From UBA1563 sp041671545 (GTDB lineage Bacteria > Bacteroidota > Ignavibacteria > Ignavibacteriales > Ignavibacteriaceae): a stretch of 64,000 nt of DNA. The notes below the pieces were generated by a model that saw only the letters and a list, made by a program, of their open reading frames with translations, was not told the DNA's origin and made no database searches. The stretch lies in NCBI GenBank assembly GCA_041671545.1, contig JBAZBI010000013.1, positions 47,632 to 111,631 of the forward strand. Reading direction: 5' to 3'. This document shows positions 34,268 through 42,785 of this stretch, piece by piece. Both the position numbers and the translations under genes were made by a program. The first letter of the stretch is position 1; the number at the start of each line of letters is the position of its first letter.

Positions 34268-34352
34268 AGTAGGGAAACCCCTAATAATGAGTAGGGAAAC
34301 CCCTAATAATGAGTAGGGAAATCCCTACTACCAGTAGGGATTTCCCTACTAC
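34268..34352. promoter_or_regulatory. Array of four phased TAGGGA-type dyads
   Basis: Four tandem units begin AGTAGGG at 34268, 34290, 34312 and 34333, spaced 22, 22 and 21 bp (two helical turns). Units 1 and 2 hold TAGGG-AAAC-CCCTA. Unit 3 holds TAGGGA-AA-TCCCTA and unit 4 TAGGGA-TT-TCCCTA, both perfect. The array ends 92 bp before the ATG at 34445. A 9-bp inverted repeat, TTTATTTGT / ACAAATAAA (34216-34245), lies just before it. The look is that of an operator array. The NarL-type regulator at 36530 is a candidate binder because that family uses GGG-containing inverted half-sites. Confidence 0.65.
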
Positions 34353-34444
34353 TTTACCGAAAAATATGAGGGGAAAACTCTAAAAAGTTTATTTTTATCC
34401 CAAATTCTTTACTATTTTGCGTTTACACAAATTTGGAGTTTGAA

Positions 34445-34828
34445 ATGGCGCAAAACACAAATGAGTACGGAAAAATAATTTCCGCAACAGAAGGAGAAAA
34501 TCTTTTCGGTAAAGTTGTCACTTCTTATCAGTTAAATACAAATGATTTGCTTGGTTACTGCCAAAAGGCGGGACGGGTGATAATGTTTGCCGAAGAAAAT
34601 GCCGAACTTTATGTTGCGGGTTCCGGAAGAATAATTCTTTCCTTGAACACCATGACGCCATCCCCGGACCTTGTTTTTCATGTTTATACTGCTGCAAAAG
34701 TTAATGAGTTAATTACTCTCGGCAAAGATCAAATTACAATTGTTGAAATTAGAAGCAATGTAGTTGATCTAAAAAACGGAGAATTTATTTTAGAGTTTAG
34801 TTCTCCTTGTCCACCTTACTGTGGTTGA
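34445..34828 (+). CDS. Unrecognised small protein, first gene of the dyad-array locus
   Basis: A 127-residue protein counted from the ATG at 34445, which has a GGAG ribosome site 8 bp ahead. A TTG four codons earlier lies inside that site. No signal peptide, transmembrane segment or known motif was seen. The sequence looks like a compact alpha/beta fold (VIMFAEENAELYVAGSGRIIL, VFHVYTAAKVNELI) and ends in the odd tail SSPCPPYCG with two cysteines in the last six residues. The next gene starts 12 bp downstream, so the two are co-transcribed. Function unknown; a redox or metal role for the tail is only a guess. Confidence 0.6.
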   Translation: MAQNTNEYGKIISATEGENLFGKVVTSYQLNTNDLLGYCQKAGRVIMFAEENAELYVAGSGRIILSLNTMTPSPDLVFHVYTAAKVNELITLGKDQITIVEIRSNVVDLKNGEFILEFSSPCPPYCG

Positions 34829-34840
34829 GTTAACGAAACA

Positions 34841-35473
34841 ATGGCTTATTTAGGTTCATTTTCGCAAAGTCTACTTTTTTTTTCACTCTTCTTATTTCTT
34901 TTTAGCAAAACTGAAGTTGGGAAGGAGAAAAGAGTTCTTGTTATCTATATTGCTCTTGCGTCACTTTCCGATGTTACAGCAACTACAACATTATACTACT
35001 GCATAAAGAACATTTGGCTTGCGCATATCTATTTTCCGATAGAGTTCCTTTTTTTCTTTTTGATTCTTCTCCAATGGGTGATACGGTACCGGAAATATTG
35101 GATATTAACCGGGGTGATTATCGGAGTCTACATTGTGGTAGATTACTTTTTCTTAACTGACTTATCCATGTATTCAGCTCTGGCTTTGAGTATTCAGAGT
35201 TCCTTTTTCTTTTTATTTTCTGCAAGCATTCTTATAGAGATTACAACAAGAAATTTTATTCCTTTTTATAAAGATGAACGGTTTTATATAGCTGCCGGTG
35301 TTTTTATCTATTCAGGTTTAACTTCATTAATGTATTTATTTTACAATGCTTTTAATGTCCTTTTCCCTTTTTATGTAGTTAGTTTGTCAGCCATATGCTT
35401 AAATTTATTTTTTACTTACTCGATGGTGCTGTATTACAGACAAAGAAAAATGTTAGCCGAAGTGCTTAAATAA
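34841..35473 (+). CDS. Unrecognised multi-pass membrane protein (paralogue A)
   Basis: A 210-residue protein with about six to seven hydrophobic helices over its whole length. A conserved polar stretch (RNFIPFYKDERFYIAAGVFIYSGL) and a basic C-terminus (YYRQRKMLAEVLK) stand out. The next gene is its paralogue: the central stretch and the tail are nearly identical. Similar multi-helix proteins occur in Bacteroidota next to signalling genes, and here a NarL-type regulator follows. It may be a membrane sensor or a partner of the one-TM protein at 36346. No catalytic motif was seen. Confidence 0.65.
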   Translation: MAYLGSFSQSLLFFSLFLFLFSKTEVGKEKRVLVIYIALASLSDVTATTTLYYCIKNIWLAHIYFPIEFLFFFLILLQWVIRYRKYWILTGVIIGVYIVVDYFFLTDLSMYSALALSIQSSFFFLFSASILIEITTRNFIPFYKDERFYIAAGVFIYSGLTSLMYLFYNAFNVLFPFYVVSLSAICLNLFFTYSMVLYYRQRKMLAEVLK

Positions 35474-35633
35474 CTTTTATTAACAGAGCGCAATGGTTAT
35501 TATTGGGGGAGTAAATCCCCATATTAATTAGTAAAAATTCTGAATGCACTCCAATTCCCTGGTTTTGAAAGTGAGATGCAATCTTGAATTTTAAATTGTT
35601 TTGTGTTCGTTTTTGATTATATGTAAAAAAAGA

Positions 35634-36278
35634 ATGCCTTATTTTAAATTACTTTTAAGCTTAGTTTCTCAGTTGTTAATGTTTTTCTCACTTTTCCCTT
35701 TCCTTATAAACAAAATTGAGATAGAGAAAGAGAAAATAATCTTTATTTATTTTATCGCTTTTTCGACAGTTATGGAGTTTTATGTCGACACATCAGCATA
35801 CTTAAAAGTGTCGGTTCTTTGGATGTCACACATTTATTTCTCTGCAGAATATTTCTTTTTTTTCTTTATCCTTTTCCAATATGGACCAAGGTTTAAACAG
35901 TTTTGGTTAATAATGGGGGGAATAGTTGCGGTATTTGTTCTTGCAGATAATTTCATTATTACTCCATTTGCAAAATATTCATATATAAGTTTAAGTACTC
36001 AGGACTTTTTTTTGTTTTTACTTTCTTCATGGATAATAATTGAACTTACAGTGAAAAATTTCGTGCCGTTTTATAAAGATGACCGTTTTTACATTGCAAC
36101 CGGAATTTTTATCTATTCCAGCCTCATGGCGTTAATGTCTTTTCTTTTTAATTCCTTCCTTGTCAAACTTCCATTTAGTATTGGGTCTTGGTCTATTATT
36201 TGTATGAATTTCTTTTTTACTTACGCAATGGTGTTATACTACAAACAAAGAAAAATGTTAGCTGAAGCGCTTAAATAA
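35634..36278 (+). CDS. Unrecognised multi-pass membrane protein (paralogue B)
   Basis: A 214-residue protein. The start is taken as the ATG at 35634 because it aligns with paralogue A; the frame is open from a TTG at 35601. It has the same six to seven helices, the conserved stretch KNFVPFYKDDRFYIATGIFIYSSL and the tail YYKQRKMLAEALK. Similarity to paralogue A continues about 40 bp past both stop codons (AACTTTTATTAACAGAG then GCAAT), so the duplicated unit included the 3' flank. The 160-bp gap between the copies contains TGGGG-GAGTAAAT-CCCCA (35505-35522), which may be a remnant control site. Confidence 0.65.
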   Translation: MPYFKLLLSLVSQLLMFFSLFPFLINKIEIEKEKIIFIYFIAFSTVMEFYVDTSAYLKVSVLWMSHIYFSAEYFFFFFILFQYGPRFKQFWLIMGGIVAVFVLADNFIITPFAKYSYISLSTQDFFLFLLSSWIIIELTVKNFVPFYKDDRFYIATGIFIYSSLMALMSFLFNSFLVKLPFSIGSWSIICMNFFFTYAMVLYYKQRKMLAEALK

Positions 36279-36345
36279 CTTTTATTAACAGAGTGCAATT
36301 GTTATAATAGTGGCGGTAAATTTTTAGTTTTTTAGGATCCATGTT

Positions 36346-36555
36346 ATGTTATTACAAGCCCAGGTAAATCCTGTCCCCGATTTAACTTTTATCGTGCTTG
36401 CCGTTATGATCATTTCGGTGTTGATAATGCTTCTGTTTTATTTCATCATCCGCGACCGCAAGCGGCGTGATGAAATTCATGATTTAAAAAATCAATTAAA
36501 TACTTTGCTATTGCAGCGAGAACTAGAAGATGAAGAAAAAAATTCTCATAGCTGA
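36346..36555 (+). CDS. Small one-TM protein with coiled-coil tail
   Basis: A 69-residue protein. One transmembrane helix (about 15-37) is followed by a basic stop-transfer sequence (RDRKRRDEIHD) and a charged helical tail (LKNQLNTLLLQRELEDEE) that could form a coiled coil. It overlaps the next gene by 26 bp, so translation is probably coupled. The layout looks like the membrane end of a histidine kinase with no kinase domain. It may link the membrane proteins to the regulator. Confidence 0.6.
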   Translation: MLLQAQVNPVPDLTFIVLAVMIISVLIMLLFYFIIRDRKRRDEIHDLKNQLNTLLLQRELEDEEKNSHS

Positions 36556-37144
36556 AGATGAGCAGCTTCACCGCTTTTATCTAAAACGAGATATCGAAAG
36601 AGAGCGCGCCGATGTTTATGAGGTGATTGGTGAAGCGGCAAACGGACTCGATCTGCTGAGACTTTGGAAACAACTCTCGCCGGATATCATAATAGCCGAC
36701 TTGAAGATGCCTGTTCTTACCGGCGGCGAAGCTATAAAAGAAATTCGCAGAAGCGATTCATGCGTAAAAATAATTGTGCTTACCAGTCAAGAGGAAAAAT
36801 TTCTTCTTGAAGCATTAAATCCATTTGTTGATGCCTATCTGTTCAAATCAAAAGAAAAACCTGAAGATATCCTTGAAAAGTTGGATGAGGTTGCCGGATT
36901 AAAGCAGCATCAAACAAGAAAATATCTTACCTCGCTCCTTTTAGAAGAAGAATATCACAGCTCTGATCTTGCTTGCCAGGTGATCGAGAGAGTAAAAAAG
37001 GGAACCTCAAATAAAGATATCGCTGTCGAATTGAAGATCTCAGCCAAATATGTAGAAAAAATATTGACGGAACTCTTCAAAAAATATAAAGTTAAGAACC
37101 GGGTTGAGTTAGTCGCTAAAATACTTGAAGTAAAGGAATTTTGA
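36530..37144 (+). CDS. NarL/LuxR-type response regulator
   Basis: A 204-residue regulator. The receiver has the acidic pair E9/D10, phosphoacceptor D57 in DIIIADLKMP, T85 in VLTS and K106 in AYLFKSKEKP. The C-terminal LuxR-type helix-turn-helix reads GTSNKDIAVELKISAKYVEKILTE, then YKVKNRVELV. No histidine kinase lies in this cluster, so the phosphate donor is elsewhere or absent. It is the last gene of the locus that starts with the four-dyad array, and autoregulation through that array is a plausible inference. Confidence 0.9.
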   Translation: MKKKILIAEDEQLHRFYLKRDIERERADVYEVIGEAANGLDLLRLWKQLSPDIIIADLKMPVLTGGEAIKEIRRSDSCVKIIVLTSQEEKFLLEALNPFVDAYLFKSKEKPEDILEKLDEVAGLKQHQTRKYLTSLLLEEEYHSSDLACQVIERVKKGTSNKDIAVELKISAKYVEKILTELFKKYKVKNRVELVAKILEVKEF

Positions 37145-37188
37145 CGAGTTAAGGGACTTTCAGCTTTAGGCAATAAAATTTTAATTCC

Positions 37189-37219
37189 TTGCTAATTCAT
37201 AAAATAAATGGTAACTTTG
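37189..37219 (+). promoter_or_regulatory. Promoter of the rimP-nusA-infB operon
   Basis: TTG (37189-37191), a 20-bp spacer and TAACTTTG (37212-37219) fit the Bacteroidota -33/-7 pattern. Transcription would start near 37226, giving a leader of about 34 bases with the hairpin at 37233. Confidence 0.55.
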
Positions 37220-37232
37220 GCAAGTAATTTTT

Positions 37233-37253
37233 CGCCCGTAACGGGCGATTTTT
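37233..37253 (+). terminator. Leader hairpin with U tract just before rimP
   Basis: CGCCCG-TAA-CGGGCG is followed by ATTTTT and ends 6 bp before the rimP ATG. If the promoter call is right, this lies inside the leader and could act as an attenuator or translation block. It may also serve as the terminator of the upstream regulator gene. No Shine-Dalgarno is visible for rimP. Confidence 0.6.
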
Positions 37254-37259
37254 GTTTGT

Positions 37260-37718
37260 ATGCAGTTATTAGAAAAAAAAATAGTAAACATAACCAAAGA
37301 AATAATAGACCAAAACGGGCTGTTATTAATCGATTTTCTTTTCCGAGGGTTTAGCAATTCTACGGTAATTGAAATTTATCTTGACGGCGAAAAAAGCGTT
37401 TCGGTAGAAGACTGTGCTAAAATCAGCAGAGAAATAAACGAACGGATCGAAGCCGAAAATCTTATCGAATCATCCTACCGCCTTGAAGTCTCTTCTCCCG
37501 GCGCAGATAGACCGCTAAAATTTCTTCAGCAATTTACTAAACACATAAACCGGAATTTTGATCTACAGCTTACAGACGAAGGGGATACAAGTAAAAAAGT
37601 TACGGGCAAACTTCTTAGTATTGACGGCGAAAACCTCCTTTTCCTCATCCAAAAAGAAGAAGTGATTGTTCCATTTAATACAATTAAAAAAGCAAAAGTA
37701 ATTATTAGTTTTTCATGA
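37260..37718 (+). CDS. rimP: Ribosome maturation factor RimP
   Basis: A 152-residue protein with the two-domain RimP layout. The N-terminal part has DGEKSVSVEDCAKISREIN and LEVSSPGADRPLK, both highly typical, and a small SH3-like C-terminal domain (VTGKLLSIDGENLLFL) follows. It helps assemble the 30S subunit. It stands first in the nusA-infB operon, as in most bacteria, with nusA 15 bp downstream. Confidence 0.93.
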   Translation: MQLLEKKIVNITKEIIDQNGLLLIDFLFRGFSNSTVIEIYLDGEKSVSVEDCAKISREINERIEAENLIESSYRLEVSSPGADRPLKFLQQFTKHINRNFDLQLTDEGDTSKKVTGKLLSIDGENLLFLIQKEEVIVPFNTIKKAKVIISFS

Positions 37719-37733
37719 CGGAGACAGCATAAA

Positions 37734-38978
37734 ATGAATGCAGTGATAGTTGAATCGTTCGCGCAAATGGTAAGGGAAAAAGGAATTGATAAAGATATTC
37801 TTATCGGTATCATTTCTGAAATTTTCGGACTTTTAGTAAAAAAGAAATATGGTGAAGAAGTTAATTACGATATCGTTACCAATATGGATAGAGGCGATAT
37901 CGAAATTTATTTAATACGTGAAGTTGTTGAAGCGGTCGAAGACCCGGTGCATCAGATTAGCTTGGACGAAGTAAAACAACGCGGAAACGAAGACGAATTG
38001 GATATCGGTGAAGATTACGTTGAGCGGCTTAAACTTGAATCCTTTGGAAGAAGATTAATTAATTTTGCAAAACAAAGTCTTAACCAACGCATCCGTGAGT
38101 TAGAAAAAGATATCGTTTATAACGAGTACAAAGAACTTCTTGGCGAAATTGTTATCGGCGATATTTATCAGCTTAGAAAAACAGACATTTTAGTTAATCA
38201 TAACAAAAACGAATTATTAATGCCGCGTAACGAGCAAATTCCTTTTGAACGTTACCGCAAAGGTGAAACCGTTCGCGCAATTGTAAAAGAAGTTAAAAAA
38301 ACTACCAGCGGACCGCAGATAATTATTTCACGCGCGGATAATTTATTCCTCCGCAGATTATTTGAAATTGAAATTCCTGAAATCTATGACGGTATCATCG
38401 ATATAAAAGGGATTGCCCGCGAACCCGGCGAACGCGCAAAAGTTTTTGTAGAATCACAAGACAAACGAATTGACGCGGTCGGCGCTTGTGTTGGAATGAA
38501 AGGCGTACGTATTCATGCTATCGTAAGAGAATTGCACAATGAAAACATTGACGTGATAAATTACTCCGAAGATCCGGAAACACAGATTACCCGCGCATTG
38601 GCTCCGGGCAAACTTAAAAAAGTTGAGATCAATCAGCACGAAAACAGGGTAACCGTTTATGCAGATAGCGATCAAGCTTCATTGATCGTTGGAAGGAACG
38701 GTGTGAACATCCGTCTTGCGATGAAGTTAACCGGTTACCAGATCGATCTTATCCGCGAAGAAAAACCGCTTGAAGAATATGAAGATGATATTGAATTGAT
38801 CGATCTTCGTGAAGAATTGAGCGAGGAAGTTTATCAAATATTGATCAACAACCGCTTCGATACAGCCGTTGAAGTACTTCAAGCAGGTGAAGAAAAGTTG
38901 AAAGATATTCCTGAGATCAGCGAAGAAAAAGCTAAAGAGATTATCGAGATCATTAAATCACAATTTGAAGAAGAGTAG
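37734..38978 (+). CDS. nusA: Transcription termination/antitermination factor NusA
   Basis: A 414-residue protein. It has the N-terminal RNA-polymerase-binding domain, an S1 domain (GETVRAIVKEVKKTTSGPQIIISRA), tandem KH domains (VGACVGMKGVRIHAIVREL and ASLIVGRNGVNIRLAMKLTG) and an acidic C-terminal helical segment of about 60 residues (EELSEEVYQILINN). It controls pausing, termination and antitermination. The family often regulates its own operon, which is relevant to the leader hairpin before rimP. Confidence 0.95.
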   Translation: MNAVIVESFAQMVREKGIDKDILIGIISEIFGLLVKKKYGEEVNYDIVTNMDRGDIEIYLIREVVEAVEDPVHQISLDEVKQRGNEDELDIGEDYVERLKLESFGRRLINFAKQSLNQRIRELEKDIVYNEYKELLGEIVIGDIYQLRKTDILVNHNKNELLMPRNEQIPFERYRKGETVRAIVKEVKKTTSGPQIIISRADNLFLRRLFEIEIPEIYDGIIDIKGIAREPGERAKVFVESQDKRIDAVGACVGMKGVRIHAIVRELHNENIDVINYSEDPETQITRALAPGKLKKVEINQHENRVTVYADSDQASLIVGRNGVNIRLAMKLTGYQIDLIREEKPLEEYEDDIELIDLREELSEEVYQILINNRFDTAVEVLQAGEEKLKDIPEISEEKAKEIIEIIKSQFEEE

Positions 38979-39000
38979 ATAAAGACAGGTTATTCGTTCC

Positions 39001-41631
39001 ATGGAAGATGATAAAAGTAAAAAAATTCGGATCTACAAGTTAGCCGCGGAATACAATCTCGCTGCTGATTCTATTGTTGAATTCTTAAAGAAAAAGGGAT
39101 ATGCGGTAAAAACGCACATGACGCTCGTTACCGACGAGATGATGGCGGATATCCAAAATCACTTTAAGAAAGATTTGGAAAAAGCCGAGAAGCATCATAA
39201 AAAACTTGCTGAATTTTCTAAAAAGATGAGTGATAAATCTCATAAAGAAAAAGAAGTAAAGATCGATGAAGAACCGGCTCCGAAACATCCCGAAGAGATT
39301 CATCAACCGGAACCGGAAAAAGTACCGCAACCTGTTGTAGAAGAAAAACCTGTTGAGATTGAGGTTACTGAAAAACCGAAAACAAAAGAACACCCTGAAG
39401 AAGTTGTTGTTGAACCTACGGTTCATGAGGAAGCGGTAAAAATTCCAGTGGTGGAAAAAGCTCCGGTTGTTGTTGCCCCTGTTGCTCCACAACCTCAAGC
39501 GCCGGCAGAAGAGCCGGCGAAGAGAAGAGGGTTAACAGTTCTCGGTAAAATGGATTTGAAAACCGGGCGTGAAATTACGCCAGCACAAGACGAAGCTCAG
39601 AAAAAAGAAGCCGAGCAAACCACAATTAAGAAAAAGAAAAAGAAACCGAAACCAAAGAAAAAAGGGGAAGCTGCTCCCGAAGAAAACATCGTTGCAAAGA
39701 AAGTTAAAAAAGTTAAAAAGTTCGAGATCGATGATAAGGAAGTGAAAGATACTATCCGCAAAACGTTGTTAAGCATGGACGATGCTAATATCTCCGGTAG
39801 AGCGTTAAGTAGAAAGAAAAAGAAAAGGGAACGCGAAGAATTAGAAATTAAAAAGCAAGAATCTATCGAACTTGATAAAAATAAGATCAAAGTTACTGAG
39901 TTTATCGCCGTGAGCGAACTTGCTAATTTAATGGGAGTTCCGGTTGGAGATGTTATCTCTAAATGTATTTCTCTCGGATTGATGGTTTCCATTAATCAGC
40001 GTTTGGAAATTGACAACATTACGCTTGTAGCTGATGAATTCGGTTTTGAAGTTGAAATTGCTAAAGAATTTACTTCCGAAATTTTAGAAGATACTCCCGA
40101 CAAAGAAGAAACTTTACTTTTCCGTCCTCCGGTAGTTACAATCATGGGACACGTAGATCACGGTAAAACATCTTTGCTCGATTATATCAGAAGCGCGAAC
40201 GTTGTTGCCGGTGAATCCGGTGGAATTACGCAGCATATCGGCGCGTACAAAGTTGATGTCGGTTCCGGTAAAACAATTTCATTCCTCGATACACCGGGAC
40301 ACGAAGCTTTTACAGCAATGCGTGCCCGCGGCGCTCAGATAACGGATATTGTTGTACTTGTAGTTTCCGCCGATGATGCGGTGATGCCCCAAACGATTGA
40401 AGCGATTAATCACGCGCAAGCCGCAAATGTTTCAATGATTATTGCGATCAATAAAATTGATAAACCGGGTGCAAATCCTGAGAAGATAAAGCAACAATTA
40501 GCCGATAGAAAAATTTTAGTTGAAGATTGGGGCGGAAAATATCAGTGCGTTGAGCTTTCCGCAAAAACCGGAAAGAATGTTGACGTGCTGCTGGAAAAAA
40601 TTCTGCTCGAATCCGAAATGCTTGATCTGAAAGCTAATCCGGTTCGTGCGGCGCGCGGTGTAATCATCGAATCAGAACTTGATAAAGGACGCGGAATTAC
40701 CGCAACCGTCTTAGTTCAAAAAGGAACGCTAAAGATCGGCGATCCGTTTGTTGCCGGAATTTATCACGGTCGTGTAAGGGCAATGTTTGATGAAAGAAAT
40801 AGAAAAGTTCAAGAAGCTACTCCTTCAACTCCAGTTCTTGTAATTGGAATGGAAGGCGCGCCTCAAGCCGGTGATCTTTTTATCGCGGTTGAAAGTGAAC
40901 GCGCTGCAAGAGAAATATCGATCAAACGCCAGCAGTTAAAACGTGAACAAGATCAAAAACAAGTTCATCATTTAACGCTTGATGAAATCTCCAGACAAAT
41001 AAGCATCGGCGGCGTTAAAGAACTTCCGATAATTGTTAAAGGAGACGTTGACGGTTCGGTTGAAGCTTTGGCTGATTCGTTGATGAAACTTTCTCGTGAA
41101 GAAGTTCTTGTAAAAGTTATTCACCGCGGAGTTGGAGCAATTTCCGAAGGAGACGTTCTTCTTGCGGCTGCTTCAAACGCTATTATTATTGGTTTCCACG
41201 TTCGTCCGAATTTGAACGCGCGGAAGTTAGCGGAAAATCAAAAAGTTGATATCCGTTTGTACAGCATTATTTACGATGCCATCAACGAAGTTAAACTCGC
41301 TCTCGAAGGTCTGCTCGCGCCGGTAATTTCTGAAGAAGTTACTGCTACGGTGGAAATTCGCGAAGTATTTAAAATTTCAAAAATTGGAACTGTTGCCGGA
41401 TGCCGTGTGCAGGAAGGTAAAATCCAGAGAAATAATAAGATCAGACTTATTAGAGACGGAATTGTAATTTTTGAAGGTGATATTCTTACGTTGAAACGCT
41501 TTAAAGATGACGTTCGTGATGTTGATGCCGGCTTCGAGTGCGGTATCAGTCTTGCAAATTATAATGATCTGAAGGCAGGCGACATTATTGAAGCCTACAA
41601 AATGATTGAAACGAAGAAGAAATTTGTCTAA
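39001..41631 (+). CDS. infB: Translation initiation factor IF-2
   Basis: An 876-residue GTPase. A long, charged, lysine/glutamate/proline-rich N-terminal half (about 70-300), low in complexity, precedes an IF2-N module (TEFIAVSELANLMGVPVGDVI). The G domain has GHVDHGKTSLLD (G1), DTPGHEAF (G3) and NKID (G4). The two beta-barrels and C-terminal fMet-tRNA-binding domain follow. It positions initiator tRNA on the 30S subunit. The stop is 29 bp before rbfA. Confidence 0.96.
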   Translation: MEDDKSKKIRIYKLAAEYNLAADSIVEFLKKKGYAVKTHMTLVTDEMMADIQNHFKKDLEKAEKHHKKLAEFSKKMSDKSHKEKEVKIDEEPAPKHPEEIHQPEPEKVPQPVVEEKPVEIEVTEKPKTKEHPEEVVVEPTVHEEAVKIPVVEKAPVVVAPVAPQPQAPAEEPAKRRGLTVLGKMDLKTGREITPAQDEAQKKEAEQTTIKKKKKKPKPKKKGEAAPEENIVAKKVKKVKKFEIDDKEVKDTIRKTLLSMDDANISGRALSRKKKKREREELEIKKQESIELDKNKIKVTEFIAVSELANLMGVPVGDVISKCISLGLMVSINQRLEIDNITLVADEFGFEVEIAKEFTSEILEDTPDKEETLLFRPPVVTIMGHVDHGKTSLLDYIRSANVVAGESGGITQHIGAYKVDVGSGKTISFLDTPGHEAFTAMRARGAQITDIVVLVVSADDAVMPQTIEAINHAQAANVSMIIAINKIDKPGANPEKIKQQLADRKILVEDWGGKYQCVELSAKTGKNVDVLLEKILLESEMLDLKANPVRAARGVIIESELDKGRGITATVLVQKGTLKIGDPFVAGIYHGRVRAMFDERNRKVQEATPSTPVLVIGMEGAPQAGDLFIAVESERAAREISIKRQQLKREQDQKQVHHLTLDEISRQISIGGVKELPIIVKGDVDGSVEALADSLMKLSREEVLVKVIHRGVGAISEGDVLLAAASNAIIIGFHVRPNLNARKLAENQKVDIRLYSIIYDAINEVKLALEGLLAPVISEEVTATVEIREVFKISKIGTVAGCRVQEGKIQRNNKIRLIRDGIVIFEGDILTLKRFKDDVRDVDAGFECGISLANYNDLKAGDIIEAYKMIETKKKFV

Positions 41632-41660
41632 ACCGCAATCGGTTTTTAGGTTGAGTTTAT

Positions 41661-42017
41661 ATGTCATTTAGATTAGAAAAAATATCAAAACTGATCAAAG
41701 AAGAGATTAGTCTCATCTTTCTTCATAAAATTCAAGATTCCTCCATTGGTTTGGTAACGGTTACAAAGGTTGATGTTTCGCCCGATTTACGGAACGCGAA
41801 AATTTATCTCTCCGTTTTTCCGAATGACAAACGTGATAGCACGTTGACCAAAGTGAAGGAGCTGCACGGAATTTTTAGAACCGAACTTGCCGCCCGGATG
41901 ACCACCCGCTATGTTCCGGAATTGAGATTTTTCCTTGATGACTCCGCCGACTATGTAGAACATATTGATACGTTACTTAAGAAAATCCACGAAGATGATA
42001 AACCAGCAGACGAGTGA
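41661..42017 (+). CDS. rbfA: Ribosome-binding factor A
   Basis: A 118-residue KH-fold protein of normal length. It opens FRLEKISKLIKEEISLIF and contains VTVTKVDVSPDLRNAKIYLSV and the C-terminal PELRFFLDDSADYVEHID, all typical of RbfA. It aids 30S maturation and cold adaptation. Its last 23 bp overlap the truB start, so the two are translationally coupled. Confidence 0.94.
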   Translation: MSFRLEKISKLIKEEISLIFLHKIQDSSIGLVTVTKVDVSPDLRNAKIYLSVFPNDKRDSTLTKVKELHGIFRTELAARMTTRYVPELRFFLDDSADYVEHIDTLLKKIHEDDKPADE

Positions 42018-42720
42018 TTTCGTCAATACAGATTTTGTTACCGGGGAAACTCTTTTAATTGATAAACCGTTACACTGGTCTTCCTTTAAAGTTGTTCACA
42101 AACTGAGACAAATCATCGGCGTAAAAAAAATTGGTCACGCCGGCACACTTGATCCTTTAGCCAGCGGACTGCTTATCATTTGCACCGGAAAGAAAACCAA
42201 ACAAATTTCTACATTCCAAGATTTGCAGAAAATTTACACCGGAACAATTACGCTTGGCGGTGTTACCGCGTCAATGGATTCCGAAATGGAAGTAACGGAT
42301 ATCAAACCGTTCGAGCAAATTACTGAAGCAGAAATATTCGAGGTGAAGAAATCTTTTGAGGGAGAGATCGAACAAACTCCTCCGATGTACTCGGCTGTAA
42401 ATTACGGCGGTAAAAAACTGTATGAATTAGCGCGAAAAGGGAAAACGGTTGTGCGAAGTTCCAGGACTATTACGGTTTACAACTTTTTGATCACCAAAAT
42501 TGATCTTCCGAAAATTGATTTTGAGATTACTTGTTCCAAAGGAACATATATTAGAGTTTTGGCGCATGATCTTGGAGAAAAACTTGGCTGCGGCGCTTAT
42601 CTTTCAAGTTTAAGGCGCACAGCGATAGGTGATTTTTCCGTGTCGGATGCATTAACAGTTGAGGAATTTTCGGAAAAATATGGTCAAAAAGCTCTTCATT
42701 TGGCGGGAAGTGCGGCGTAA
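41995..42720 (+). CDS. truB: tRNA pseudouridine(55) synthase TruB
   Basis: A 241-residue enzyme from the ATG at 41995. The frame is open for ten more codons, but those lie deep in rbfA and would give a non-family N-terminus. The catalytic motif is GHAGTLDPLASGLLIICTGKKTK, with the nucleophilic Asp in TLDP. LLIDKPLHWSSFKVV and the C-terminal GTYIRVLAHDLGEKLGCGAYLSSLRR are also standard. It makes pseudouridine 55 in the T-loop of tRNAs. Confidence 0.94.
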   Translation: MINQQTSDFVNTDFVTGETLLIDKPLHWSSFKVVHKLRQIIGVKKIGHAGTLDPLASGLLIICTGKKTKQISTFQDLQKIYTGTITLGGVTASMDSEMEVTDIKPFEQITEAEIFEVKKSFEGEIEQTPPMYSAVNYGGKKLYELARKGKTVVRSSRTITVYNFLITKIDLPKIDFEITCSKGTYIRVLAHDLGEKLGCGAYLSSLRRTAIGDFSVSDALTVEEFSEKYGQKALHLAGSAA

Positions 42721-42750
42721 TGCTTATTTCCTTTTCACCCCAAAATAAAG

Positions 42751-42758
42751 TATATTTG
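42751..42758 (+). promoter_or_regulatory. Candidate -7 box before ribF
   Basis: TATATTTG matches TAnnTTTG and lies 28 bp before the ribF start. The -33 region is not a clean TTG. It may provide an internal promoter in the operon. Confidence 0.4.
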
Positions 42759-42785
42759 CACTATACTGAAAGCTAAAGAAGATGC

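Noticed and set aside
34268..34352. CRISPR-like array
   Set aside because: The units are contiguous dyads spaced 21-22 bp with no unique spacers, and no cas gene is present.
39085..39992. Phe/Arg-rich open frames antisense to infB
   Set aside because: They are mirror products of the Lys/Glu-rich IF-2 linker, not genes.
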